Positions 1-7,107 are shown, numbered from the stretch's first letter. The stretch is 11,344 nt of DNA from Piscirickettsiaceae bacterium (GCA_030620285.1 JAUXFA010000016.1:1-11344); one strand, 5' to 3'. Numbers and translations are program-made. Notes: generated by a model not told the origin, from the letters alone.

Positions 1-427
1 ACATGCCTGTTTGATTAACAATGCTTACTCCCTCAAACATCTTGCTAATGATCCGATACATTAATAATGTAATGATGATCTGGAGAAAATTGGGGTTGAT
101 ACCACTATTGTGCGTGATGGTAAAGAAGCCTTAGAGCAACTTCAAGTATGGCTTGATGCTGGGATTGATATCAAGAATCATATTGCCATGCTGATCTCTG
201 ATATAAAAATGCCTGAAATGGATGGCTATTCTCTTACCGTTGAAATTCGCAAAGACCCGCGCCTGAAACACCTCAAAGTGTTATTGCATTCATCCATGAG
301 TGGTGACTTTAATACCTCAATGGCAGACAAAGTTGGCGCGGATAAATTTATCCCCAAATTTTCATCAGATGATCTTGCTCGTTCCACCCAAGAATTGATC
401 GAACTCTGGAAGCAAGAACGATCATAA
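1..427 (+). pseudogene. cheV: Broken or 5'-partial CheV-type chemotaxis receiver domain
   Basis: This is the C-terminal receiver (REC) domain of a CheV-like chemotaxis adaptor, which normally joins a CheW domain to a phosphorylatable REC domain and couples receptors to CheA. The frame ending at 425-427 is open only from 68. Two adjacent TAA stops lie in it at 62-67. The open part shows the phosphoacceptor motif SDIKMPEMDG, an HSS in the Thr/Ser switch position, and the conserved Lys in FIPKF. The beta-1 strand and the paired acidic residues that bind Mg are missing from this frame. A beta-1-like stretch (SNILLM, codons 33-50) sits in another frame, so at least one frameshift plus stops separate it from the rest. 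The only usable start, GTG at 110, would give 105 residues without the acidic pocket. The CheW half would lie left of the window. This is either a decayed gene or low-quality sequence at a contig end. Family call is strong; broken status is moderately sure. Confidence 0.7.
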
Positions 428-439
428 ACGCCTCGCTCT

Positions 440-1561
440 TTAAGGGGCAACACCCATCATATCTGCTGGCATCGGAATAGCCTGACCGGCTTCGGTTACC
501 ATATCGGCTTTTGCTCGCATTAAATTGGTGCCGGTAAAGCCGCCAAAACGATATACCCATGATGCTAATTGCTTGTTAATGATTGCGACCTCCTGCTGCA
601 CCTGTGCCGGTGTTTGCAACACGTTTAGTGCCTCGATATCAGCTGATGGTGTTTTAATAGCAGACTCGTCATATTCCGCCCGAAATGTTGTGTAATAGAA
701 GCCATCAATAAAAGAAGTTTCTGTCATCACTTTTAAACCATCGAAGCTAATAAATTCGGCATTAACAACTTCAGAACCTTGTCGTGAAAAATCACTCAGT
801 GGTTGCACATCTTCCATACGAAGTTGATATAAGGTGCTGGCTATATCATAACCAAGTTGCTCATAGGTAAAGACTGTTTTTGCCATCATTTCCGGCGTTC
901 CAAATTTATCTTTTTTGCCAATATTCATAATGGTTGCAGTCTCACCATTTGGTTGAATAATATTAACTTGGGCAATACGTTCTCGTGCAATATTAATAAC
1001 TTCGCTCTTAATCCAGTTCAACATCAGTGGATTAATATTCAAATAACCTTCTGCTAACCAAGCACGTTGTTCGCCTGCTCGACGGACATAAAAACGTCTT
1101 GTTCCTTGACCTCGACCCGCTTCACGCTCAACACCTAAAATAAGCCCTGATATTTCTTTATCCCCACTTAACAACGTGATATGAATAGAGGAGCCACCTT
1201 CTTCAGCTCCTTCAACGCCTAACTGAGAAAACTGTTCCGGATCCGCTGTTTTACGTTCAAGAATTTTGGCATCAGCAAGATCAATCAATGCCCTTTTAAC
1301 CAAATTAAAATCCGCAAGATGGTTCCAGCGTTCATTAACAAACCAATCTTCACCTTCACCCGATTTAGATAAGGTAAATTTATCTTGGGAGCTGTTAAAT
1401 GTAATGGTGTCTATCGTACTTAAGTGTTTATACAAGTCAGGGAACAATAGTGAATAGTCTTCACTGGTATCCGCAGGGCGTTGAATGGTAATCAACATCA
1501 AAACGACCATCACTGCCGTGATAATAAATAAAATTGTGAGGCTATTTAATTTTTTAATCAT
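440..1561 (-). CDS. DUF4340 domain protein, last gene of the GldG-type ABC operon
   Basis: A 373-residue protein with one N-terminal membrane segment (about residues 5-26, no cleavage site) and a large soluble part that should face the periplasm. The body matches the DUF4340 pattern I know: a WFVNERWNHLAD stretch near residue 75, an ILERKTADPEQFSQLGVEG-like stretch at 99-118, and a RRFYVRRAGEQRAWLAEG-like stretch at 155-172. Proteins of this family commonly follow a GldG-like gene in proteobacterial ABC operons; their biochemical role is unknown to me. The open frame extends upstream to an ATG at 1666, but that would overlap the GldG gene by 80 nt. I chose the ATG at 1561 (MIKKLN), which leaves a 25-nt gap and puts the charged residues directly before the membrane helix. 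The gene ends 12 nt from the convergent cheV remnant, and no hairpin terminator is visible. Family call fairly sure; start likely. Confidence 0.82.
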   Translation of the reverse strand: MIKKLNSLTILFIITAVMVVLMLITIQRPADTSEDYSLLFPDLYKHLSTIDTITFNSSQDKFTLSKSGEGEDWFVNERWNHLADFNLVKRALIDLADAKILERKTADPEQFSQLGVEGAEEGGSSIHITLLSGDKEISGLILGVEREAGRGQGTRRFYVRRAGEQRAWLAEGYLNINPLMLNWIKSEVINIARERIAQVNIIQPNGETATIMNIGKKDKFGTPEMMAKTVFTYEQLGYDIASTLYQLRMEDVQPLSDFSRQGSEVVNAEFISFDGLKVMTETSFIDGFYYTTFRAEYDESAIKTPSADIEALNVLQTPAQVQQEVAIINKQLASWVYRFGGFTGTNLMRAKADMVTEAGQAIPMPADMMGVAP

Positions 1562-1586
1562 AATTTTTACAAACCTAATATACAGT

Positions 1587-3512
1587 TTATGTATTACTGC
1601 TCGTTCTACCTTGAGTACGTTTACGAATACGCATCCAGCCAGTAATAACAGCCAACAATGCAACAATCAGTGGTACCAAACCAATATTAAAGAACTTCAT
1701 TTGAGTATCAAGTGCATCAATATCTTTACGTAAATTGCCTTGTACTTCGCGAAGCTTTTGCTGCGTTTTGTGCACCATCGTTTGATGTTCGGCAATTTCT
1801 TGTTGTTGTTCACTATTTAGAAGTTCTTCACCACTACCGCTACGCTCTACCTGCATTCTGGCAATAAGTTGCTTGGTTTCATCTAATGTTTTTTGCAGTT
1901 CACGTTCTTGAGTGCGGTAACGTTTTTCTGCTTCACGTTGTAATGCTAAAACACGATCAAATGGTCGAGAAAACCCGGCACGAGAACGAACACTAATCAA
2001 ACCATTATTGCCTGACATTTCATCAATGGCATTAATCAAGAAGTCAATATTATTCGAGGTGCTATAAGCGATCTGCTCCCCATAAAAATCTTGTAATTGT
2101 ACCCAGAATCGTTCTTTCAACATATCGACATCTGCAATAGCAATCACATCAATATCTTGTTTCGATTCTATTAAATGTCCAGATGGTTTTGTCATCTTGC
2201 CATCGGTACCCACTACACCATTAGGAAATGCCGTTTTGGCAGCACCATTCGCTCTAAGAGCAATGGGATAACTTAATGTTCCAGGCTGATATTTTGTCAA
2301 CAATCCTAGTGGGTCATTTCGAAATTGCACCACTCGTTTATCAACTAACATGGCTTCATTACTGGAAGAGAATAGCGGTGTAATTTGAGTTGTCGCTCCG
2401 TCAAGAACCTTGAAATAACCCGCCGTGGCCACTTCAATTTTTTTCAACTGGCTAGTAATAGCCTGCTCACTATTTAATTGGTCACTCGGAATAGCATGCC
2501 ACAATACATAATCAATCGGTTTATTACCTGTCCTCGCCCCAAAATCTACTTTTATTGCTGTTTTACGATCAGCGACCACATCAGCACTGGCACGCTCAAA
2601 TCCCCATACTTTAAACAGCTCCGCCATATTGGAACTACGTGAATACACCATTGCTGCCATTGGGTTTTCAGGATCTTTCTCCGGAATATCACTTTCAGAG
2701 TAAGGGTCAACAAAGGTAATTAATTTACCGCCACGCAATACATACTGCTCAATGGCATATAAGGTAGTATCGGCAAATTCTTTTGGATGAATAACGATCA
2801 ATACATCCATGCTGGAAGGGATTCGACGAATATCATTAGGCAAAAATACCACATTAAATAACTGACGAAGTTCTGACATAAAAGCCCATGGTCTAGCACC
2901 ATCATCGGAGAGTATATCTCCTTTCAATGGGTCATAATCCTGGCCGTTTATTTCTAACTCACTGGCCGCGATAACCGCCACCGATTTTTTATTTGAACTC
3001 GATAACTTGTATACCAATTTTGTCAGTTCATATTCCAACACATCTTCTTTCTCTGGTTGAAAGAATGAAATACTTTCTACACCATCAAGTAAATTACTGC
3101 CTGCCAAACCGAAATATAAGGGATCGGTTTCACCTTCGATGGGCACGCCTTGCAAGCCATATTGCTTGGCGCGTTGCTCATTATCTGAGAACGGATCAGG
3201 ATTAATCACAATCAATTCAATCATGCCATCTGAAGCACGTTGATATTCTTCTAATAATTCTTGTACCCGTTGCGCATAAGACTTCAGGCTAGGTAATTCT
3301 TGAGCAACCTGATCAGAATAATAAAAACGTAATGCAATTGGCTCTTTTAATGATTCAATAATATTTAAGGTGCCATCAGATAAGGTATATAACTTATCTT
3401 CCGTCAAATCGACTCGAGCCGATTTTAGATTGCCGTTAGTCACAATATTAAAGGACAAAAATAAAATCACTGCCAGCACTAAACCGGTAGTCGATAGTAG
3501 TTGTTTATTCAT
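1587..3512 (-). CDS. GldG-family ABC transporter auxiliary protein
   Basis: A 641-residue membrane-anchored auxiliary component of an ABC-2 exporter-like system. Residues about 8-25 form an N-terminal membrane helix. The region up to about 520 is soluble and should be periplasmic; it resembles the GldG / ABC_transp_aux family (for example the RVDLTEDKLYTLSDGT opening after the helix). Residues about 523-606 are rich in Gln, Glu, Arg and Leu and look like a coiled coil. Residues 609-626 form a second membrane helix, followed by a basic tail (RIRKR). GldG is named from the Flavobacterium gliding machinery, but homologues occur widely outside Bacteroidetes without gliding, so no gliding role should be inferred. 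The Shine-Dalgarno AGGAG overlaps the stop codon of the permease gene upstream (TAGGAG), 14 nt separating the reading frames, which indicates co-translation. Length is normal for the family. Confidence 0.85.
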   Translation of the reverse strand: MNKQLLSTTGLVLAVILFLSFNIVTNGNLKSARVDLTEDKLYTLSDGTLNIIESLKEPIALRFYYSDQVAQELPSLKSYAQRVQELLEEYQRASDGMIELIVINPDPFSDNEQRAKQYGLQGVPIEGETDPLYFGLAGSNLLDGVESISFFQPEKEDVLEYELTKLVYKLSSSNKKSVAVIAASELEINGQDYDPLKGDILSDDGARPWAFMSELRQLFNVVFLPNDIRRIPSSMDVLIVIHPKEFADTTLYAIEQYVLRGGKLITFVDPYSESDIPEKDPENPMAAMVYSRSSNMAELFKVWGFERASADVVADRKTAIKVDFGARTGNKPIDYVLWHAIPSDQLNSEQAITSQLKKIEVATAGYFKVLDGATTQITPLFSSSNEAMLVDKRVVQFRNDPLGLLTKYQPGTLSYPIALRANGAAKTAFPNGVVGTDGKMTKPSGHLIESKQDIDVIAIADVDMLKERFWVQLQDFYGEQIAYSTSNNIDFLINAIDEMSGNNGLISVRSRAGFSRPFDRVLALQREAEKRYRTQERELQKTLDETKQLIARMQVERSGSGEELLNSEQQQEIAEHQTMVHKTQQKLREVQGNLRKDIDALDTQMKFFNIGLVPLIVALLAVITGWMRIRKRTQGRTSSNT

Positions 3513-3526
3513 TTTTCTTAAAACTC

Positions 3527-4261
3527 CTAATCGGCCTTACGGGCATTAATGACAATGGCATTTGCAAATAGCCAAATCATGATAACGGAAGCGAAATACA
3601 GCATATCTCGCATATCAATCACACCTCTGGAAATTGCATCAAAATGGGTTAGAAAACTAAAGGAGCTAATGGCCTCAACCAATGCCGTTGGCGCCCAGCT
3701 ACTAAAGAAATCCAATACAATTCCGTAACCACTTAATACAAAAATCAAACTGACAATTAAACTTAATACAAAGGCAATAACTTGATTTTTAGTGGTCGCA
3801 GAGATACAGGCACCAATGGCTAAGAAGCCACCCGCCATCAACAAACTACCAATAAAACCGGCAAAAATAACGCCATTATCAGGCGAGCCTAAATAATTTA
3901 CCGTTATCCAAAGTGGGAAATTGAGCAACAATGCTAAACCCGTAAACGCCCATGCTGCCAAAAATTTGCCTAATACAGCCTCAAACACTGACACAGGTAA
4001 GGTCATTAATAATTCAATTGAACCGTTTTTACGTTCTTCTGACCATAAGCGCATTGAAATTGCGGGTATTAATAAGATATATAACCACGGATGGATCGAA
4101 AAGAATGGATATAAATCGGCCTCACCCCGTTCAAAAAAATTGCCCACAAAGAAGGTTGAGAAGCCGGTCAGCAATAAGAAAATAATAATGAATACATAAG
4201 CCACCGGCGTCGCAAAATAGCCATTAAGCTCACGTTTCATAATAAACCAGATATTATTCAT
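3527..4261 (-). CDS. ABC-2 type permease (GldF-like)
   Basis: A 244-residue integral membrane protein with six predicted helices, at about residues 19-39, 58-72, 101-124, 131-154, 160-182 and 219-239. Between helices 2 and 3 it carries RLWSEERKNGSIELLMTLP (residues 71-89), the coupling segment typical of the GldF/ABC-2 permease branch, which contacts the ATPase. It would form the transmembrane channel with the ATPase encoded directly upstream. The start ATG overlaps the stop of the ATPase gene by one base (TAATG), so the two are almost certainly translationally coupled. Length matches half-size ABC-2 permeases that act as dimers. The substrate is not deducible; such systems have been linked to export or to envelope functions rather than uptake, which is family knowledge and not shown here. 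Confidence 0.9.
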   Translation of the reverse strand: MNNIWFIMKRELNGYFATPVAYVFIIIFLLLTGFSTFFVGNFFERGEADLYPFFSIHPWLYILLIPAISMRLWSEERKNGSIELLMTLPVSVFEAVLGKFLAAWAFTGLALLLNFPLWITVNYLGSPDNGVIFAGFIGSLLMAGGFLAIGACISATTKNQVIAFVLSLIVSLIFVLSGYGIVLDFFSSWAPTALVEAISSFSFLTHFDAISRGVIDMRDMLYFASVIMIWLFANAIVINARKAD

Positions 4262-5202
4262 TAAACGTCACCTTGTGTTGTGATGTTTCGGAAAACCTCA
4301 TCTAAACGGCCGTGCTCAGCAAACAGTGAATCAATTTGCCAACCTTTCGCCCGAATTGCCTGTGATAACTCAGCGGTAATTTGCTGTTTATCTTTGGGAT
4401 AAACTCGGAAGCCACGTTCTGCAATCAATGGTTCAACATTAGCCACAAACGCAAGTTCATTCAATAATGCTGATAATACTGAATCTTCAATATCAGCCAC
4501 CGAAACACAGACTGCATTATGGTAGCTCGACATAGACTCCAACTCATTTGGCGTACCATCAAACTTAATTTTACCATTTGCAATCAATACATTACGTGTG
4601 CAGAGTGCATGCACCTCTTCCAAAATATGGGTTGAAATGATGATGGCTTTATCTGCAGCCATATCGTTAATTAATGTTCTTACTTCATGTTTTTGGTTTG
4701 GATCAAGACCATCTGTAGGTTCATCCATAATTAAAACGGGGGGATTGTGTAATATCGCTTGTGCTAAACCAACCCGACGTTTATAGCCTTTGGATAGCGT
4801 TTCAATTGGCTGGAACATGACATGTTTGATCCGCGCTCGTTCTGCAGCAGATTCAACCGCCCGTTTTTTATCCGTACCAACTAAACCACGAATATCAGCA
4901 ATAAATCTAAGAAAGCTATCCGGTGTCATATCGGCATATGCCGGCGCGCCTTCTGGTAAATAACCTAAACTTGCTTTTCCGGCGATAGGATCGGTCAACA
5001 CATCGTGTCCACATACTCGAATAGTGCCCCGTGTTGGTGCTAGAAATCCAGTAATCATCTTCATGGTGGTCGATTTTCCCGCACCATTTGGACCCAAGAA
5101 ACCTAATACTTCACCTTTTTTAACTGAAAATGACACGCCATCAACAGCCTTAATAGCACCAAAATGCTTGGCAAGATCTTCGATCTCGATTCTCAATGTC
5201 AT
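4261..5202 (-). CDS. ABC transporter ATP-binding protein (GldA/CcmA-like)
   Basis: A 313-residue nucleotide-binding subunit that powers the neighbouring permease. Motifs are all intact: Walker A GPNGAGKST (37-45), signature LSKGY (136-140), Walker B VLIMDE (156-161) followed by the D-loop (GLDP), and the switch His in ISTH (residue 192). The position usually called the Q-loop reads YLPE, as in many drug/antibiotic-exporter-type ATPases. About 90 residues follow the ATPase core and form a C-terminal domain typical of ABC-2 partners. The open frame continues upstream to an ATG at 5277, but a GGAGG Shine-Dalgarno 11 nt before the ATG at 5202 and the start of homology at MTLRIEIEDL favour 5202. 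The 5277 start would also lie inside the likely -35 element. It is the first gene of the operon. Confidence 0.93.
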   Translation of the reverse strand: MTLRIEIEDLAKHFGAIKAVDGVSFSVKKGEVLGFLGPNGAGKSTTMKMITGFLAPTRGTIRVCGHDVLTDPIAGKASLGYLPEGAPAYADMTPDSFLRFIADIRGLVGTDKKRAVESAAERARIKHVMFQPIETLSKGYKRRVGLAQAILHNPPVLIMDEPTDGLDPNQKHEVRTLINDMAADKAIIISTHILEEVHALCTRNVLIANGKIKFDGTPNELESMSSYHNAVCVSVADIEDSVLSALLNELAFVANVEPLIAERGFRVYPKDKQQITAELSQAIRAKGWQIDSLFAEHGRLDEVFRNITTQGDV

Positions 5203-5213
5203 AATAAAAGCGT

Positions 5214-5218
5214 CCTCC
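5214..5218 (-). promoter_or_regulatory. Ribosome binding site of the ABC ATPase gene
   Basis: Read on the minus strand this is GGAGG, 11 nt before the ATG at 5202. It is the strongest Shine-Dalgarno in the operon and decides for the 5202 start over the in-frame ATG at 5277. Confidence 0.75.
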
Positions 5219-5247
5219 GCCTCATCAAATTTTTTTGCAAACCGCAC

Positions 5248-5277
5248 ATTATTCGGAACTTGACCTGTATAAGTCAA
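5248..5277 (-). promoter_or_regulatory. Candidate sigma70-type promoter of the ABC-GldG-DUF4340 operon
   Basis: On the minus strand the -35 element TTGACT (5272-5277) and the -10 element AATAAT (5248-5253) each match the consensus at five of six positions, with an 18-bp spacer. Transcription would start near 5241, giving a leader of about 40 nt that contains the GGAGG site. It lies at the expected place upstream of the first gene. Prediction by eye only. Confidence 0.6.
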
Positions 5278-5278
5278 G
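5259..5278. promoter_or_regulatory. Inverted repeat, possible operator (CTTGAC-N8-GTCAAG)
   Basis: Two perfect 6-bp arms, CTTGAC (5259-5264) and GTCAAG (5273-5278), flank an 8-bp AT-rich centre. The 20-bp dyad covers the -35 hexamer and part of the spacer of the minus-strand promoter, a classic position for a repressor of the ABC operon. It lies between two divergent genes and could affect both. No regulator gene is present in the window. An alternative is chance, since each arm also resembles a -35 hexamer (TTGACC on +, TTGACT on -). Confidence 0.4.
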
Positions 5279-5308
5279 CATGGAGTTATATTGATCTTAA
5301 GTCAGTTA

Positions 5309-5335
5309 TTGTCATACCATGTTCAAAGGCATAAT
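5309..5335 (+). promoter_or_regulatory. Weak candidate promoter for the DUF2333 gene
   Basis: TTGTCA (5309-5314) and CATAAT (5330-5335) each match the sigma70 consensus at five of six positions, but the 15-bp spacer is short. It is the best pair I see in the 176-bp divergent region on this strand. A transcript would begin about 35-40 nt before the DUF2333 start. Confidence 0.3.
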
Positions 5336-5378
5336 CTACCTGCATTAATCTTGCTCATCTAGGACGATAAAAAACACT

Positions 5379-6443
5379 ATGGCTCTCAAACAATTTATCC
5401 AGCGCGGCAAAGATATTAGCTGGACTGTCTTTGACAATTTTAATGACTCATCCAGCCGCCGACGGCTGTTAAAAATTGTCGCTTCAAGTGCTGCTATCAT
5501 CGCACTGATTTTCCTCGTCATCATGTTATGGTGGGATCGCAGTCCTAGCGATTTTGATCCAGTCACCCATGCTTCTCAACTTGCTACCGCTAAGCAACAT
5601 CATGTTGTGACAGGCTATACCTCAACAACAACTCTTATTCGTCTAGCCAATGCCCTGCTAGATAAATCTGGCGGCTATCTCAGCAATGATGTCACACCAC
5701 CATCAATATGGATGGACAATATACCTAACTGGGAGTTCGGAGTCTTAGTGCAAATTCGTGATTTTTCACGGGCATTACGAAATGACCTTAGTCGCTCACA
5801 ATCTCAATCCTTAGAAGATCCTGACCTATCCGTGGCTGAACCTCAATTCAATTTCAATTCAGAATCATGGTTATTTCCACCGACAGAACGAGAATATCGA
5901 AAAGGTATTGATGCTTTAGAATCTTATCTTGCTCGGCTTAGTAATATTGAACAAGATGAAGCGCAATTTTATGCTCGTGCGGACAATTTAGCTGATTGGT
6001 TAGCCATTGCTGAAAAACGTCTCGGGAGCTTATCGCAACGTCTAAGCGCCAGTGTTGGTCAAGTGCGTGTTAATACCGATCTAGCGGGCGATCCTGCAGC
6101 ACAACAATCTACGCCGACACCTGCGGAGGTCGTATCCAAAACACCGTGGTCAGAAATTGACGATGTATTTTATGAAGCCCGTGGATCCGTGTGGGCGCTT
6201 ATTCATTTACTCAAAGCAGTAGAACATGATTTTTCCGATATCCTTGTTAAAAAGAATGCCTTAGTGAGTGTACGTCAAATTATTCGTGAACTGGAATCTA
6301 CCCAAGAAGCAGTCTGGAGCCCACTTATTTTGAATGGTCGAGGATTTGGTTTGTTTGCCAATCATTCGTTAGTAATGGCCTCGTATATCTCTCGTGCCAA
6401 TGCCGCCATTATCGACTTGAGATCGTTATTAAACCAAGGATGA
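5379..6443 (+). CDS. DUF2333 family membrane-anchored protein
   Basis: A 354-residue protein of unknown function. A short basic N-terminus (SRRRLLK, about residues 26-32) is followed by a single membrane helix at about 32-51 and then a long soluble region, so the topology is probably N-in with the body in the periplasm. The sequence matches the DUF2333 family as I remember it from gammaproteobacteria: VVTGY (76-80), GGYLSNDV (98-105), MDNIPNWEFGVLVQ (112-125), LRNDLSRSQSQ (133-143), EDPDL (146-150), and a QFYARADNLADWL segment at 196-208, followed by RLGSLSQRLSASVG (214-227). Family length is similar, so it looks complete. An AGGA sits 15 nt before the ATG, a loose spacing. It is divergent from the ABC operon and is followed by its own terminator, so it appears to be a single-gene unit. 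No catalytic motif is recognisable. Confidence 0.85.
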   Translation: MALKQFIQRGKDISWTVFDNFNDSSSRRRLLKIVASSAAIIALIFLVIMLWWDRSPSDFDPVTHASQLATAKQHHVVTGYTSTTTLIRLANALLDKSGGYLSNDVTPPSIWMDNIPNWEFGVLVQIRDFSRALRNDLSRSQSQSLEDPDLSVAEPQFNFNSESWLFPPTEREYRKGIDALESYLARLSNIEQDEAQFYARADNLADWLAIAEKRLGSLSQRLSASVGQVRVNTDLAGDPAAQQSTPTPAEVVSKTPWSEIDDVFYEARGSVWALIHLLKAVEHDFSDILVKKNALVSVRQIIRELESTQEAVWSPLILNGRGFGLFANHSLVMASYISRANAAIIDLRSLLNQG

Positions 6444-6454
6444 TTGGTTTTTTT
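6431..6454 (+). terminator. Weak intrinsic terminator after the DUF2333 gene
   Basis: A 7-bp stem, AAACCAA (6431-6437) with TTGGTTT (6444-6450), has a 6-nt loop that includes the stop codon; T runs to 6454. Only two G-C pairs support the stem, so termination may be partial. The T-run overlaps the -35 element of the next gene's promoter. Confidence 0.5.
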
Positions 6455-6482
6455 GTCATTAAAGCTATACACAGCGTATAAT
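6453..6482 (+). promoter_or_regulatory. Strong sigma70-type promoter of the repeat lipoprotein gene
   Basis: TTGTCA (6453-6458, five of six) and a perfect TATAAT (6477-6482) are separated by 18 bp. Transcription would start near 6489 and leave a leader of about 50 nt before the ATG at 6541. This is the best promoter in the window and suggests an abundant, independently expressed small lipoprotein. Confidence 0.72.
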
Positions 6483-6528
6483 TCGCACCCAATGTTATAT
6501 TGACATTAACGATTAAACTTTGAATGAC

Positions 6529-6533
6529 AAGGA
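6529..6533 (+). promoter_or_regulatory. Ribosome binding site of the lipoprotein gene
   Basis: AAGGA with a 7-nt spacing to the ATG at 6541. It decides for this start over the in-frame ATG at 6520, which would precede the Shine-Dalgarno and add seven residues before an otherwise standard MKKM signal peptide. Confidence 0.8.
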
Positions 6534-6540
6534 ATTACTT

Positions 6541-7041
6541 ATGAAAAAAATGACGGCAATTGCACTATTCTCTTCTGTATTATTACTCTCTGCTTGTGAC
6601 CAAGCTCAAGATGCAGCTGATTCTGCTTTAGATAGTGGCGCAGACCTTATGGAACAAGCTTCTGAAGCGACTGAGGTTGCTGTAGATACAGCATCTGAAA
6701 TGGCAGGCGACGCTGCCGATGCTACTGCTGAAATGGCAAGTGATGCTGCTGATGCTACTGCTGAAATGGCGAGTGATGCTGTTGATGCTACTGCTGAAAT
6801 GGCGAGTGATGCTGTTGATGCCACAACTGAAGCCGCTGGCGATATGGCTGAGGAAGTGAAAGAAATGGCAACTGATGCTATGGCTGATGACGCTGTAGCG
6901 ATGGATGATGCTGCATCAACCGTTGATATGGACGCGGTTTCAACTGAAGCGACTACTGAAGCTGTAGAAAGCACATCATCAGAAATGGATATGGATGCAT
7001 TGAAAGAAAAAGCAACAGATTTAATGGAAGAAATGCAATAA
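6541..7041 (+). CDS. Small acidic Ala/Asp/Glu-rich repeat lipoprotein
   Basis: A 166-residue predicted lipoprotein with no function I can name. A lipoprotein signal peptide (MKKM start, hydrophobic stretch, lipobox LSAC) places the lipidated Cys at residue 19. The next residue is Asp, which in E. coli is the +2 signal that keeps lipoproteins in the inner membrane; whether that holds here is inference. The mature part is almost entirely Ala, Asp, Glu, Met, Thr and Ser, strongly acidic and without aromatic residues. Residues 49-103 consist of 11-residue units of the form DATAEMASDA[AV], which suits a long amphipathic helix or right-handed (hendecad) coiled coil. Similar patterns occur in cell-wall spacers and in LEA-like or apolipoprotein-like proteins. 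It has its own promoter and terminator and is a single-gene unit. Lipoprotein call is strong; role unknown. Confidence 0.8.
   Translation: MKKMTAIALFSSVLLLSACDQAQDAADSALDSGADLMEQASEATEVAVDTASEMAGDAADATAEMASDAADATAEMASDAVDATAEMASDAVDATTEAAGDMAEEVKEMATDAMADDAVAMDDAASTVDMDAVSTEATTEAVESTSSEMDMDALKEKATDLMEEMQ
6685..6849 (+). repeat. In-frame 33-bp tandem repeats coding for 11-residue units
   Basis: Five 33-bp units. The three central ones (6718-6750, 6751-6783, 6784-6816) are nearly identical: the second and third match perfectly and the first differs at two bases. The flanking units (6685-6717 and 6817-6849) have diverged. The near-identity at the DNA level points to recent duplication by slippage or recombination, so copy number may vary between strains without breaking the frame. 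Confidence 0.85.
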
Positions 7042-7062
7042 GCTTTTTCTAGATAATATTGA

Positions 7063-7102
7063 TGGCTAGGGTCGACGATTGGCCCTAGCTACCATGCTTT
7101 TT
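7063..7102 (+). terminator. Intrinsic terminator of the lipoprotein gene
   Basis: An 11-bp stem (7063-7073 with 7081-7091, two G-T wobbles, core GCTAGGG/CCCTAGC) encloses a 7-nt loop, followed after 6 nt by five T (7098-7102). On the minus strand no T-run follows the hairpin, so it serves mainly the + strand, although the hairpin could also stabilise the tupA transcript end. Confidence 0.65.
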
Positions 7103-7107
7103 GATAA

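Noticed and set aside
1562..1666. Longer N-terminus of the DUF4340 protein starting at 1666
   Set aside because: It would overlap the GldG coding region by 80 nt and place a second hydrophobic stretch before the real membrane anchor; the shared bases are the antisense-free end of the GldG gene in another frame.
5203..5277. Longer N-terminus of the ABC ATPase starting at 5277
   Set aside because: The extra 25 residues have no counterpart in the family, lie upstream of the GGAGG site and coincide with the likely promoter.
6606..6974. Antisense open frame of 122 codons opposite the lipoprotein gene
   Set aside because: It is very rich in Ala, Ser and Val because the GCx/GAT/GAA repeats of the real gene contain no stops on the other strand; no start signal of its own was seen.
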